Of a stretch of DNA of 64,000 nucleotides, positions 1 through 8,609 are shown piece by piece; the first letter of the stretch is position 1, and the number at the start of each line of letters is the position of its first letter. Both the position numbers and the translations under genes were made by a program. The stretch is from Tropicimonas isoalkanivorans (GTDB lineage: Bacteria; Pseudomonadota; Alphaproteobacteria; Rhodobacterales; Rhodobacteraceae), in contig NZ_FOLG01000006.1 in NCBI RefSeq assembly GCF_900112335.1, forward strand, positions 157,484 through 221,483. The letters are read 5' to 3'. The notes beneath the pieces are model-generated. The model was not told the DNA's origin, ran no database searches, and saw only the letters and a list, made by a program, of their open reading frames with translations.

Positions 1-1474
1 GCGCAGGCGTGAGCGTCAGCGCGACAAGCACGGACAGGGCCATGGCCGAGACAATGGTGATGGAGAACTGGCGGTAGATGACGCCGGTCGAGCCGCCGAA
101 GAAGGCCATCGGAACGAACACAGCCGACAGGACGAGCGCGATGCCGATCAGGGCCCCGGTGATCTGACCCATGGACTTGCGCGTCGCTTCCCTTGGATTA
201 AGCCCTTCCTCTTCCATGATCCGTTCGACGTTCTCCACCACGACGATCGCGTCGTCCACCAGCAGGCCGATGGCGAGCACCATCGCGAGCATGGTCAGCA
301 CGTTGATGGAGAATCCCGCGATCGACAGGACAGCGAACGTACCAAGCAGCACGACCGGAACCGCCAAGGTCGGGATGAGAGTGGCGCGGAGGTTCTGCAG
401 GAAGAGCAGCATGACGAAGAAGACGAGGACAATGGCCTCGAACAGCGTCTTTTGCACCTCGTGGATCGAGATCTCGATAAAGGGCGTGGTGTCGTAAGGA
501 ATGACATAGCTCACGCCGTCGGGGAAGAACTCCGAGAACTCATCGAGCTTCTCCCGAACGCGCTCTGCGGTGTCGAGCGCGTTGGCACCCGATGCCAGTT
601 GCAGCGCCATGCCGGCGGACGGATTGCCGTTGTAGTTCGCGATGATGGAGTAGTTCTCCGCCCCGATCTCAACCGTCGCGACGTCGCGAAGCAGCACCAG
701 TCCGCCATCGGTCTCGGCCCGAAGCACGATATTCCGGAAATCGTCCGGCGTGGTGAGCAACGATTGCGCTGTGATGGTCGCGTTGAGCTGCTGGCCCTCC
801 GGCGCGGGGAGGGTGCCGAATGCGCCGGCGGAGATCTGGGCGTTCTGGGCCGAAACGGCGCGGACCACGTCCGTCGGCGTCAATTCATAGGCTGAAAGTT
901 TCGACGGATCGAGCCAGATGCGCATGGCGTAGGGTGCACCGAACACCTGCACACCGCCGACGCCTTCGATCCGGCTGAACTCGTCCACCAGAGTGGTGTC
1001 CATGTAATCCGAAAGGTCCGCCTGATCGAGGCTTCCGTCCTCGGAAATCAGCGCAATCACCATCATGAAGCTTGAGGAGGATTTTTCCACCTGCACGCCC
1101 AATCGCTGCACCGTTTCGGGCAGCGACGCCGTCGCCTGGCTGAGCTTGTTCTGAACCTGCACCTGGGCCACGTCCGGGTCCGTGCCGGTCTCGAAGGTCA
1201 ACTCGATGCTCGCGGTCCCGGCGGAGGTCGAACTGGATGAAATGTACCGCAGCCCGTCGAGCCCTGTCATCTGCTGTTCGATGAGCTGGGTGACGGTATT
1301 GGCAACCGTCTCGGCCGAGGCGCCGGGGTAGGTGGCGGAAACGCGAACGGACGGAGGGGCAATCTGCGGGTATTGCGCGACCGGAAGGGTCCAGATCGCC
1401 AGCAGACCAATGCCGGAGATCAGGATCGAGATGACCCATGCAAAAACCGGCCTGTCGATAAAGAAGCGCGCCAT
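1..1474 (-). CDS. RND efflux transporter, AcrB/HAE1-type (partial, C-terminus outside window)
   Basis: Inner-membrane proton-driven multidrug exporter subunit of a tripartite pump. Only the first ~490 residues are in the window, because the gene runs off the left edge. The N-terminus [19 protein letters not shown] is the classic RND start (first membrane helix), followed by periplasmic porter-domain sequence ([19 protein letters not shown]) and helices near residues 340-400 containing the [11 protein letters not shown] motif (TM4 region with the proton-relay aspartates). The start at 1474 is preceded by a CAGGAG ribosome site. It lies 35 bases downstream of the adaptor gene on the same strand, so the two form one operon. 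Family assignment is very safe. Substrates cannot be told from sequence. Confidence 0.95.
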   Translation of the reverse strand, partial: MARFFIDRPVFAWVISILISGIGLLAIWTLPVAQYPQIAPPSVRVSATYPGASAETVANTVTQLIEQQMTGLDGLRYISSSSTSAGTASIELTFETGTDPDVAQVQVQNKLSQATASLPETVQRLGVQVEKSSSSFMMVIALISEDGSLDQADLSDYMDTTLVDEFSRIEGVGGVQVFGAPYAMRIWLDPSKLSAYELTPTDVVRAVSAQNAQISAGAFGTLPAPEGQQLNATITAQSLLTTPDDFRNIVLRAETDGGLVLLRDVATVEIGAENYSIIANYNGNPSAGMALQLASGANALDTAERVREKLDEFSEFFPDGVSYVIPYDTTPFIEISIHEVQKTLFEAIVLVFFVMLLFLQNLRATLIPTLAVPVVLLGTFAVLSIAGFSINVLTMLAMVLAIGLLVDDAIVVVENVERIMEEEGLNPREATRKSMGQITGALIGIALVLSAVFVPMAFFGGSTGVIYRQFSITIVSAMALSVLVALTLTPA

Positions 1475-1509
1475 GGAAAACTCCTGGGAAGGGTGGCGTC
1501 TCGGACGGC

Positions 1510-2877
1510 TCAGTCCGTAGCGACGGTGGCGTCGTTGGCCGGATCGTCTTGAGCCTGACCGTCGGCGGGTTGAGCGGCACCGGCCTGGGCGGCATCGGCT
1601 TGAGCGGCGTCGGTCTGACCGTCTGCAGGTTGAGTGGCGTCAGCTTGGCCCGCCTCAGCTTGGTCGGCTGCCGGTTGGGCCGCTTCGGATTGGCCGGCCG
1701 CGGGCTGACCCGCTCCGGGTTGGCCGGCGTCGCCGGTCTCCGCATCCACCCGTTCCTCTGGCGAGACCTGCTGCCCCGGCGCGATCTTTTGCAGACCGGC
1801 CACGATCACCCGGTCGCCGGAGTCCAGCCCCTCGGTAACGACCCACTGGTTGCCGCGGTCGCGTTCGATGGTGATCTGCCGCGCCTCGACCACATTGTCG
1901 GATGTTACGATCATCGCCATTGGGCGCCCACGCCGGTCGCGCGTCACGCCTTCCTGCGGGACGAGTACCGCGTTCGCGACCACGGCTTGCGGCACCTCGA
2001 CCTGGACGTACATTCCCGGCAGCAACAACTGCTCGGGATTGGGGAATTCCAACCGCAGAAGGATCACGCCGGTCTGCTGGTTCACATGTGGTTCGGCGGC
2101 GGAGAGCCGGCCGGTATGTTCGTAAGTCGAGCCGTCCGCGAGCTTCAGCGTAAGCACAGTATCACCCGGGCCGCCCGCGGCGATGGTGCCGGACGCCCGT
2201 CGCCAGCGCAGCATCTCGGCGGAGGACTGGGTCACGTCCACATTCACGGGGTCGATCGTGCGGATCACCGTCAGCGGAGTTGCCTGACCGGCGGTGACGA
2301 GCGCACCCTTGGTCGCTTCGCTCAGACCGGCAATTCCCGAGATCGGGGCCCGGATCGTTGCCCGGTCCAGATCGATCTCGGAAGCCAGGAGGTTCGCTTC
2401 CGCAACCTTGACCGCCGCAGCGGCCACGTCCCGCGCCGCAACGGCGTCGTCGTATTCCTGCTGGCTGGTCACGCGGCGCTCCAGCAGCGTTTTCATGCGC
2501 TCCACCTCGCGTTCGGCCTGCTGCATCTGAGCTTGGGCCTGGGCAAGACTGGCATTCGCGGCAGCTTCCTGCGCGGCATAGCTGGCTGCGTCGATCCGGT
2601 AGAGCGGGCTCCCCTCCTCGACGGGACGCCCTTCCTCGAAGAGGCGTTCCGTGATGAGTCCGTTCACCTGCGGACGCACCTCGGCCATCGCCGAGGCGCT
2701 CACCCGACCGGGCAAAAGGCGTGTCAGCGTCACGTCCGAGCTCTCGACCGTTACGACTGTAACCGCTGGCGGCGGCGGAGTGCCGCCCTGCTGGGCCAAT
2801 GCGCCGGATGCAAGGCTAAGGATGGCCAGGGCAAGAGCGATGCGTGCACGGCACGAAACAATGCGATGGCTTGGCAT
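1510..2877 (-). CDS. RND efflux periplasmic adaptor (membrane fusion protein)
   Basis: AcrA/MexA-type adaptor linking the RND pump to an outer-membrane channel. The start at 2877 gives 455 residues, begins with a signal peptide ([21 protein letters not shown]) and has GGAG seven bases upstream; the open frame extends further 5' but without signal-peptide logic. Typical parts in order: beta-barrel/lipoyl start ([20 protein letters not shown]), an alpha-helical hairpin ([17 protein letters not shown]), the second lipoyl half ([17 protein letters not shown]) and a barrel domain ([12 protein letters not shown]). The last ~70 residues are an unusual Ala/Gln/Asp-rich low-complexity tail of imperfect AGQ/AAQ repeats. 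First gene of the operon with the RND pump, divergent from a TetR regulator that probably controls it. Confidence 0.93.
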   Translation of the reverse strand: MPSHRIVSCRARIALALAILSLASGALAQQGGTPPPPAVTVVTVESSDVTLTRLLPGRVSASAMAEVRPQVNGLITERLFEEGRPVEEGSPLYRIDAASYAAQEAAANASLAQAQAQMQQAEREVERMKTLLERRVTSQQEYDDAVAARDVAAAAVKVAEANLLASEIDLDRATIRAPISGIAGLSEATKGALVTAGQATPLTVIRTIDPVNVDVTQSSAEMLRWRRASGTIAAGGPGDTVLTLKLADGSTYEHTGRLSAAEPHVNQQTGVILLRLEFPNPEQLLLPGMYVQVEVPQAVVANAVLVPQEGVTRDRRGRPMAMIVTSDNVVEARQITIERDRGNQWVVTEGLDSGDRVIVAGLQKIAPGQQVSPEERVDAETGDAGQPGAGQPAAGQSEAAQPAADQAEAGQADATQPADGQTDAAQADAAQAGAAQPADGQAQDDPANDATVATD

Positions 2878-3038
2878 GAGGGGGCTCCACAGAAGGGAAG
2901 GCAGAAATCTAAAGGGACAGGCCGATTGGCGAATCGCTTGACCCGGAATAAGGATACCGTCAGGTTTTGTAAAGTTCCGCAGTTGGCGGTGACGATTATT
3001 TTTCGGATCTGGCGGCCAACTGCTGTGGGAGGCGTCGA
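2878..3038. promoter_or_regulatory. Divergent promoter region of efflux operon and tetR
   Basis: A 161-base intergenic region between the adaptor gene and the TetR gene. By family precedent it should hold both promoters and the TetR operator. The AT-richer stretch around 2937-3003 is the likely core. I did not find a convincing perfect palindrome, so the operator position is left open. Confidence 0.45.
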
Positions 3039-3734
3039 ATGACCAATCAGGGCGAGAATGCCCAAGGAGCAAACACCGGGCGCCGGCGAGGTCGGCCCGT
3101 CCAGATCGACCCTGCCCGACGGGAAGAAATGGTCCTTGAGGCGGCCGAGGCCCTGGTAGCCGAACGGGTGCTGTCGGAGGTGACGATGACGGCCATCGCC
3201 GAACGTGCGGGCATGTCTAAGCGCACGATCTACGCAATGTTCGACAGTCGCGAAGCCCTTCTCGCCGCTTGTGTCGGCCGGCTCGGCAACTCGCTCTTTC
3301 GTCCGCTTTCGGCCTCAGATCGGGATCGCCCCCTGTCGGAGCGACTGAATCTGCTGCTGACGGTCCACGCTTCGCCTGACAAACTGGACTCTTCGCTGGA
3401 ATTGCTGCGGGCCTTGTTGACAGAGGCCCACACATTCCCCGCGTTGGCGCGGCGTGGATGTGAGGAGAGCCGCGACGTGCTCGAAAACAGCGTGGCCGCC
3501 GAACTGCTGAAGGCGCAGCAGGAGGGGGAGTTGCGCCTGCCGAAAGAGCGGATCAGCCTTGCCGCGAGCATTTTGGTCGACATGGCATTCGAGAACCCGA
3601 TCCCGATCCTGCTCGAACCCGAAGGATCCTACTCGACGGCCGAACAGATTGCCGCGCGGCGCGAGTGGGCGGTGCAGATTTTCCTTCGGGGGGTGGCCGT
3701 TGGGGACCATCTGTCGGAGCAGGGTGCCGCTTGA
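3039..3734 (+). CDS. TetR/AcrR-family transcriptional regulator
   Basis: Probable local repressor of the efflux operon on the opposite strand. It has 231 residues. The N-terminal HTH spans roughly residues 28-75 (EMVLEAAEALVAE, then VTMTAIAERAGMSKRTIYAMF), which is the standard TetR DNA-binding signature. The rest is a helical ligand-binding domain with no recognisable specificity. GGGAGG sits five bases before the ATG. The first 20 residues are Arg/Gly-rich (GRRRGRPVQID), common in AcrR relatives. Divergent placement 161 bases from the adaptor start is the usual repressor/target layout. The ligand is unknown. Confidence 0.9.
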   Translation: MTNQGENAQGANTGRRRGRPVQIDPARREEMVLEAAEALVAERVLSEVTMTAIAERAGMSKRTIYAMFDSREALLAACVGRLGNSLFRPLSASDRDRPLSERLNLLLTVHASPDKLDSSLELLRALLTEAHTFPALARRGCEESRDVLENSVAAELLKAQQEGELRLPKERISLAASILVDMAFENPIPILLEPEGSYSTAEQIAARREWAVQIFLRGVAVGDHLSEQGAA

Positions 3735-3881
3735 CGCAGCGTTTCCCACTGGTCTGTAGCCAAGCCGCCTGAGCCTTGCCTTTGCTCAAATTACTGTCCT
3801 ATTGCCTATATGCGCATCAAATTATCCAAGCCATAGTCTCCCGAACAAGATTCTTGCAACAATCTTTCGGAGACGCGCCGA

Positions 3882-6800
3882 ATGTCTTACCGGACCGAAC
3901 TGCAGACCTATGACAGCAACCTAGGCAAGACGGTCCGGAACCTCGAAAAACTGCGCGACTGGGTGGAGGATTTCAATCAAGCTGCGGGGCTGGCCGAAAC
4001 CGTGGTGAGCACCGTCGACACGACTGGCGACGTGGCCGAAAAGATCGGCGAGGCAATCGACGACCAACTCACGGTCCTGAAACTCGCCAAGCAGGCCGGT
4101 CCGTTGAAAGCGCCCTCGCGGGCCTTCGAAACCGTGCTGAAGGCCGTTCGCCCCGCGGTGGAGAAGATCGAGGAGGCCATGGACAAGCTCAACGGCACTC
4201 AGGACGCCAATCGCGACGGACGGGAGGAGGAAGGCCAGTTCCTCGACCTGCTGGAAAAGAAGCTGGAAAACGTTCAGGAAAACCTCGACGAGATCTCCGA
4301 AAAGATCGGCGAGAAGATCGACAAGCTGGAGAACACGCGCGCGGCGGCGGCGGGCTTCCTCATGGCGCTCGACAAGGCAAGCGGCGCGGAGTACCGCCAG
4401 CTTAAACTGGACGTCGAGGACCAGTTTGCCGCCCGCAACAAGGTGGTCGGCCCCCTTGCGACCAACTTCGACAAGATCGTCTCGAAAATCGACGGCGTGC
4501 TCGACATCATCGACACGGCCAGGATCGGGCCGATCAATGTGGATTTTTCGGCTTTCTCGGCTGCTTGGGAGATGATCGAGGACATCGCCTCGCCGCTGAA
4601 GATCGCGGCGGCCGCAATCAAGCCGATAGAGCCGCTGCTGGACGCGGCAGGTTTCGTTTTCGATCTTGTCGTCGCGCCGGTGATGGATTTTCTCACGAAG
4701 ACACTCGGGATCGACGACCTCCTCGACAGCGTCGCCGATGAAATTCGCAAACTCATGCCGGAGGCGGATTTCCTCGACACGCTCATCGACAACATCCAGG
4801 ACCTGCTGTCCGAGGTCCGCAGTTTCAATACGACCCTCTTCAAGATCGCCGATTGGCTCGATGATATCGACTTGCGTCTCTACAACGGCGTGGTCGGTGA
4901 CGCGCTGGTCGGTCCCACGGCGATCGGAACGGAATTGAACGAGATCGTTCTGGGCGACCGGAAGGCGGATATTCTCGACGCGCGCGGTGGCGACGACGAG
5001 ATCCACGGGCGTGGCGGCAACGACGTTCTGGTGGCGGGCGAGGGGGACGACCTGTTCTACGGCGGCGCAGGGCAGGATATGGTCTATTTTTCCGGCTACT
5101 TTAATCAGTACGAGTTCGCCAAGGACCCGACGGACGGCGAGATCGTCGTGTCTCACGTCAAGCCGCTGGCGGGCGGAATCAACGAGGGGTCCACGAAGCT
5201 CTTCGGCGTAGAGCGGGTGGTGTTCCGCAATATCGAATTCACCATCGACGAGCTCAAGCGCGCCAAGATCGGCGGGTCAGTCTTGAACGGCAATGACCGC
5301 GACAACCTGATGTTCCTGAACACCTCGGGTATTTCGAATGCCGACGGGTTGCATGTGGCGAACGGCTGGGGCGGTAACGACCGGATCTTCGGTAGCACCG
5401 CGAATGACCTGCTGAATGGCGGCGCCGGAAACGATGTGCTGTTGCCCGGTCTCGGCGACGACGTTGCGAACGGGAATGCGGGGCTGGACTATTACCAGAT
5501 GCTCGAAAGCGGCAGCAACGGCGGCAACCGCATCGACCTGACCGATGGCATGGCCTTCACCACCGAGGGGACCGACACTCTGTCGGGCATCGAGAACCTC
5601 ATCATCCAGGGCAACGGCGACCACACCCTGACCGGCAACGGCAAGGCGAACCGGATCATCTCCGCCAACGGCGATGACGTCCTGGCTGGCAAGGGCGGCA
5701 ACGACATCCTGATGTCCGGGCCAGGCAACGATTTCCTGTTTGCCGGGGCGGGCCTGGACCGCACATTTTCCGGCGACCAGAACGACTTCATCGTGGCCAC
5801 CAGTCGCCCGGTCAAAGGCCGTGGCGAGGCGCATGACGGTGGCGACGGTCGGGATGTCCTGAGCTATTCGCTCGATTACAACACCATTGCCGAACTCCGC
5901 AGCAGCATCAACGGCGATCCGGACCTCCGCAACAAGATCCGCGACGCGTTGGACGATCTGACCGACTGGGGCGGTTCGGTCCGGATCGATGCGGCGACGG
6001 GCAAGATCGAGCACATCGGCGCGTCCGGGGAACGGGTGGCCGTCGATACAGCGGTCGGCATAGAACAATACGTCGGCACCGACCGGGCGGATGTGCTCAA
6101 GGGCGCGGTCGGTCCTTGGGATGCGCCGATTTCGCTCCACGGCGCGGGTGGCAACGACAGGATCCTGACTCGGGGCGCCAATTCCGCGAACGGGGGCGAC
6201 GGGGACGATTTGATAAAGGTCACGACCCCTCGATCGAACGGCTTCGGCGGCGTGACCTTCGAGGGCGGTGGCGGTACCGACACGCTCGACCTGACCGGGA
6301 TCGGCGAGGCGCGATGGACGTTTCGGCTCGTGGGGTCCATCAGCCGGAGCATCACCGCGACGGACGTGGATTACACCGGCAGCCTGACCTCCGGGGGCAA
6401 CAATTTCTTCCGCGCCAACATTGACGGGTTCGAGAAGTTCATCCTGCCCGACGGCGCCCACCGCATCGTCAGCGAGCCGGAATTCAGCGCCGTTCGGGAA
6501 TTCTGGCTTGGGGCAGGGGACGATTACTTCACCCAGGACCGCGGCTTCGCCACCGTCCATGCGGATGCCGGAAACGACGAGATCGTCCTGGGCGGGGGAG
6601 GCTCCGCCGGCGGAAAGGTTTTGGCCGGCAAAGGCGACGACGACATCCTGTTCGACGCATCCGACGCCGAGAGCCGCGTTCTGGCCGGCAACGGCAACGA
6701 CTATGTCCGCCTGGAACGGATGGAGGGCGTCGTCGTACGAGGCGGGGCGGGCTTCGACACGCTGGTGATAGATCATGTGTCTTCCCCGGCGAGCGGAACG

Positions 6801-8441
6801 AAGGCGGTGGTGGACCTCGGGCTGGGGACCGCCTACGGCACGGGGCTGTACGGGGGGTACACGCAAGTCAAGGTCGACACGAAGGTTGATGGTTTCGAAC
6901 GGGTCATCGCGACGGACGGCCAGGACGTGCTGAGAGGGTCGACCCGAGGGGAAACCCTGATCGGGCGCGGCGACAACGACCTGATCGATGGTCGGGCGGG
7001 ACAGGACATCCTTTATGGTGGTGCCGGTAACGACGAGATCCGCGGCGGTGGTGGCGACGACCGAATTCACGGCGGCGCCGGGAACGACACCCTGGTGGGC
7101 GGGCGCGGCACGGATACGGCCGACTATAGCTATGCCGTGCCCGATGGCCTGCGGGGCGAACTGACCGCCGCCAACTTCGGCGGCATCACGGTGCGATTGG
7201 ACTTTGGAACCGTCACGGGCAGCTTCGGCTTCGACACGCTGTCGCAGATCGAGAATGTCTATGGCACCGACGGCGACGACTCCATCACCGGAAGCCGCCG
7301 GGCCAACGTCCTGTCCGGCGCCAAGGGAAATGACGTGCTGGTGGGGCGGGGCGGCGCCGACATCTTCCTGACCGGCGCCGGAGCGGATCGCGCTGATGGC
7401 GGCGGTGGCGACGACCGTATCGTGATCGGCTACGGCCGGACGGACGCCCTCGGCCGGAGAGGGTTCGATGTGCTCGATCTCGGCAGCGCTGGTGGCGAGC
7501 TCCAGGTGAATTTCGCCACGGGCCGCTATTCCGGCGAATTCTACCACGCGAAGACCGTCTGGATCGACACGGGCACGAACGAGGCCCGCGAGTATCGCGG
7601 CGTTCTGCTGACGCCGCGAGATGTGAAACAGGCCAACCCGGTCTTTTCCGACGGCGTTGACGACGTCTCCCGCATCTTGCCGGGGCCGGGAGATGCCGCG
7701 GCGGACTCCTTCATGATCAAGGAGGTGAACAGCACGCTGAATGCCCGCGGAACATTCAGCGGCATCGAGAAGATCGAGGGCGGCGCGGCCACGGTTCGCC
7801 TGACCCTCAGCAAGGGGCTGGACCGGTACGACGGTCGGGACTCGCCGGAGGACCTTCTGGATTTTTCGACCCGCTCGGGCAAGGTCGTCTACAACCTCGA
7901 CACCGGCAGCACCAACCTTGGCATCGCGACGGGCGACAAGCTTCTGGGGATCGACGGCATTCTCGGCGGGGTCGGGGTGGACCGGCTGACGGGCAACGAC
8001 AGTGCCAACGTGCTGTCCGGCAACCGGGGCGACGACCGGCTTGCTGGGAAAGGCGGGGCGGACAGGCTATTTGGCGGGGACGGGCGCGATGTGGTCCTCG
8101 GGAATGACGGCAAGGACCTCCTGATCGGCGGCGAGGGCAGGGACGTGGTCCGGGGCGGCGACGGCCGGGACACCCTGCGTGGCGCCGGGGGGAACGACGT
8201 TCTCGACGGCGGACGGGGGGCCGACCGGTTCCTGTTCGACCGGGGCGACGGCCGGGACAGGATCGTCGATTTCACACCGGACGTGGATCACATGGTCATC
8301 CGGTCCGGGGCGTCCCGCTATTCCGATCTGGAGATCTCCAAGGCCGCCGGTGGTGATACGCTCATCACGTTTGCCAACGTCACCGTCAGGCTGGAGGATG
8401 TTGCCCCGAACGAGCTCGACCGGGGCGATTTCATCTTCTGA
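3882..8441 (+). CDS. Large RTX (hemolysin-type calcium-binding repeat) protein with helical N-terminal domain
   Basis: 1519-residue protein, probably exported by a type I secretion system. Residues 1-350 are helical and charged with coiled-coil-like runs (NLEKLRDWVEDFNQ, KIEEAMDKLNG, ENVQENLDEISEKIGEKID) and have no signal peptide. From about 357 onward come many blocks of the calcium-binding nonapeptide GGxGxDxxx, for example near 357-405, 494-537, 585-637, 754-778, 893-940, 1027-1073, 1137-1177 and 1370-1450, separated by non-repeat beta-rich spacers. The C-terminus (FLFDRGDGRDRIVDF, then a short acidic end in GDFIF) resembles an uncleaved type I secretion signal. CGGAGA precedes the ATG. 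No T1SS ABC/MFP genes lie nearby. The N-terminal domain is not one I recognise, so role (adhesin, toxin, matrix) is open. Confidence 0.88.
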   Translation: MSYRTELQTYDSNLGKTVRNLEKLRDWVEDFNQAAGLAETVVSTVDTTGDVAEKIGEAIDDQLTVLKLAKQAGPLKAPSRAFETVLKAVRPAVEKIEEAMDKLNGTQDANRDGREEEGQFLDLLEKKLENVQENLDEISEKIGEKIDKLENTRAAAAGFLMALDKASGAEYRQLKLDVEDQFAARNKVVGPLATNFDKIVSKIDGVLDIIDTARIGPINVDFSAFSAAWEMIEDIASPLKIAAAAIKPIEPLLDAAGFVFDLVVAPVMDFLTKTLGIDDLLDSVADEIRKLMPEADFLDTLIDNIQDLLSEVRSFNTTLFKIADWLDDIDLRLYNGVVGDALVGPTAIGTELNEIVLGDRKADILDARGGDDEIHGRGGNDVLVAGEGDDLFYGGAGQDMVYFSGYFNQYEFAKDPTDGEIVVSHVKPLAGGINEGSTKLFGVERVVFRNIEFTIDELKRAKIGGSVLNGNDRDNLMFLNTSGISNADGLHVANGWGGNDRIFGSTANDLLNGGAGNDVLLPGLGDDVANGNAGLDYYQMLESGSNGGNRIDLTDGMAFTTEGTDTLSGIENLIIQGNGDHTLTGNGKANRIISANGDDVLAGKGGNDILMSGPGNDFLFAGAGLDRTFSGDQNDFIVATSRPVKGRGEAHDGGDGRDVLSYSLDYNTIAELRSSINGDPDLRNKIRDALDDLTDWGGSVRIDAATGKIEHIGASGERVAVDTAVGIEQYVGTDRADVLKGAVGPWDAPISLHGAGGNDRILTRGANSANGGDGDDLIKVTTPRSNGFGGVTFEGGGGTDTLDLTGIGEARWTFRLVGSISRSITATDVDYTGSLTSGGNNFFRANIDGFEKFILPDGAHRIVSEPEFSAVREFWLGAGDDYFTQDRGFATVHADAGNDEIVLGGGGSAGGKVLAGKGDDDILFDASDAESRVLAGNGNDYVRLERMEGVVVRGGAGFDTLVIDHVSSPASGTKAVVDLGLGTAYGTGLYGGYTQVKVDTKVDGFERVIATDGQDVLRGSTRGETLIGRGDNDLIDGRAGQDILYGGAGNDEIRGGGGDDRIHGGAGNDTLVGGRGTDTADYSYAVPDGLRGELTAANFGGITVRLDFGTVTGSFGFDTLSQIENVYGTDGDDSITGSRRANVLSGAKGNDVLVGRGGADIFLTGAGADRADGGGGDDRIVIGYGRTDALGRRGFDVLDLGSAGGELQVNFATGRYSGEFYHAKTVWIDTGTNEAREYRGVLLTPRDVKQANPVFSDGVDDVSRILPGPGDAAADSFMIKEVNSTLNARGTFSGIEKIEGGAATVRLTLSKGLDRYDGRDSPEDLLDFSTRSGKVVYNLDTGSTNLGIATGDKLLGIDGILGGVGVDRLTGNDSANVLSGNRGDDRLAGKGGADRLFGGDGRDVVLGNDGKDLLIGGEGRDVVRGGDGRDTLRGAGGNDVLDGGRGADRFLFDRGDGRDRIVDFTPDVDHMVIRSGASRYSDLEISKAAGGDTLITFANVTVRLEDVAPNELDRGDFIF

Positions 8442-8609
8442 CCGGGTCCGTTCCGGGGCCTTCAGGGAACCGGGCGCCACCGCTGCCTTCCAATGGCCGG
8501 CGCGCTTCCCGGTCTGTTCCATACACCTCTGGCCATGACGAGGATCAACGCGTTTTTCCCCCACTCGGTGTAGACTCCTGCCCGGAAACCCGCGCCGGGG
8601 AGGGGAGGA

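Noticed and set aside
1..2877. Type I secretion export system for the nearby RTX proteins
   Set aside because: The pump is an RND protein with AcrA-type adaptor, not an ABC exporter/HlyD pair.
1549..3042. Long 497-codon plus-strand frame opposite the efflux adaptor
   Set aside because: It is the mirror of a clearly coding gene in high-GC DNA, with Arg/His/Gly-rich composition and no motif.
5277..7547. 756-codon minus-strand frame inside the RTX gene
   Set aside because: Antisense shadow of the repeats; the repetitive composition follows from the RTX codons.
3882..8441. CRISPR-like repeats
   Set aside because: The regular DNA repeats encode RTX nonapeptides and vary in sequence and spacing.
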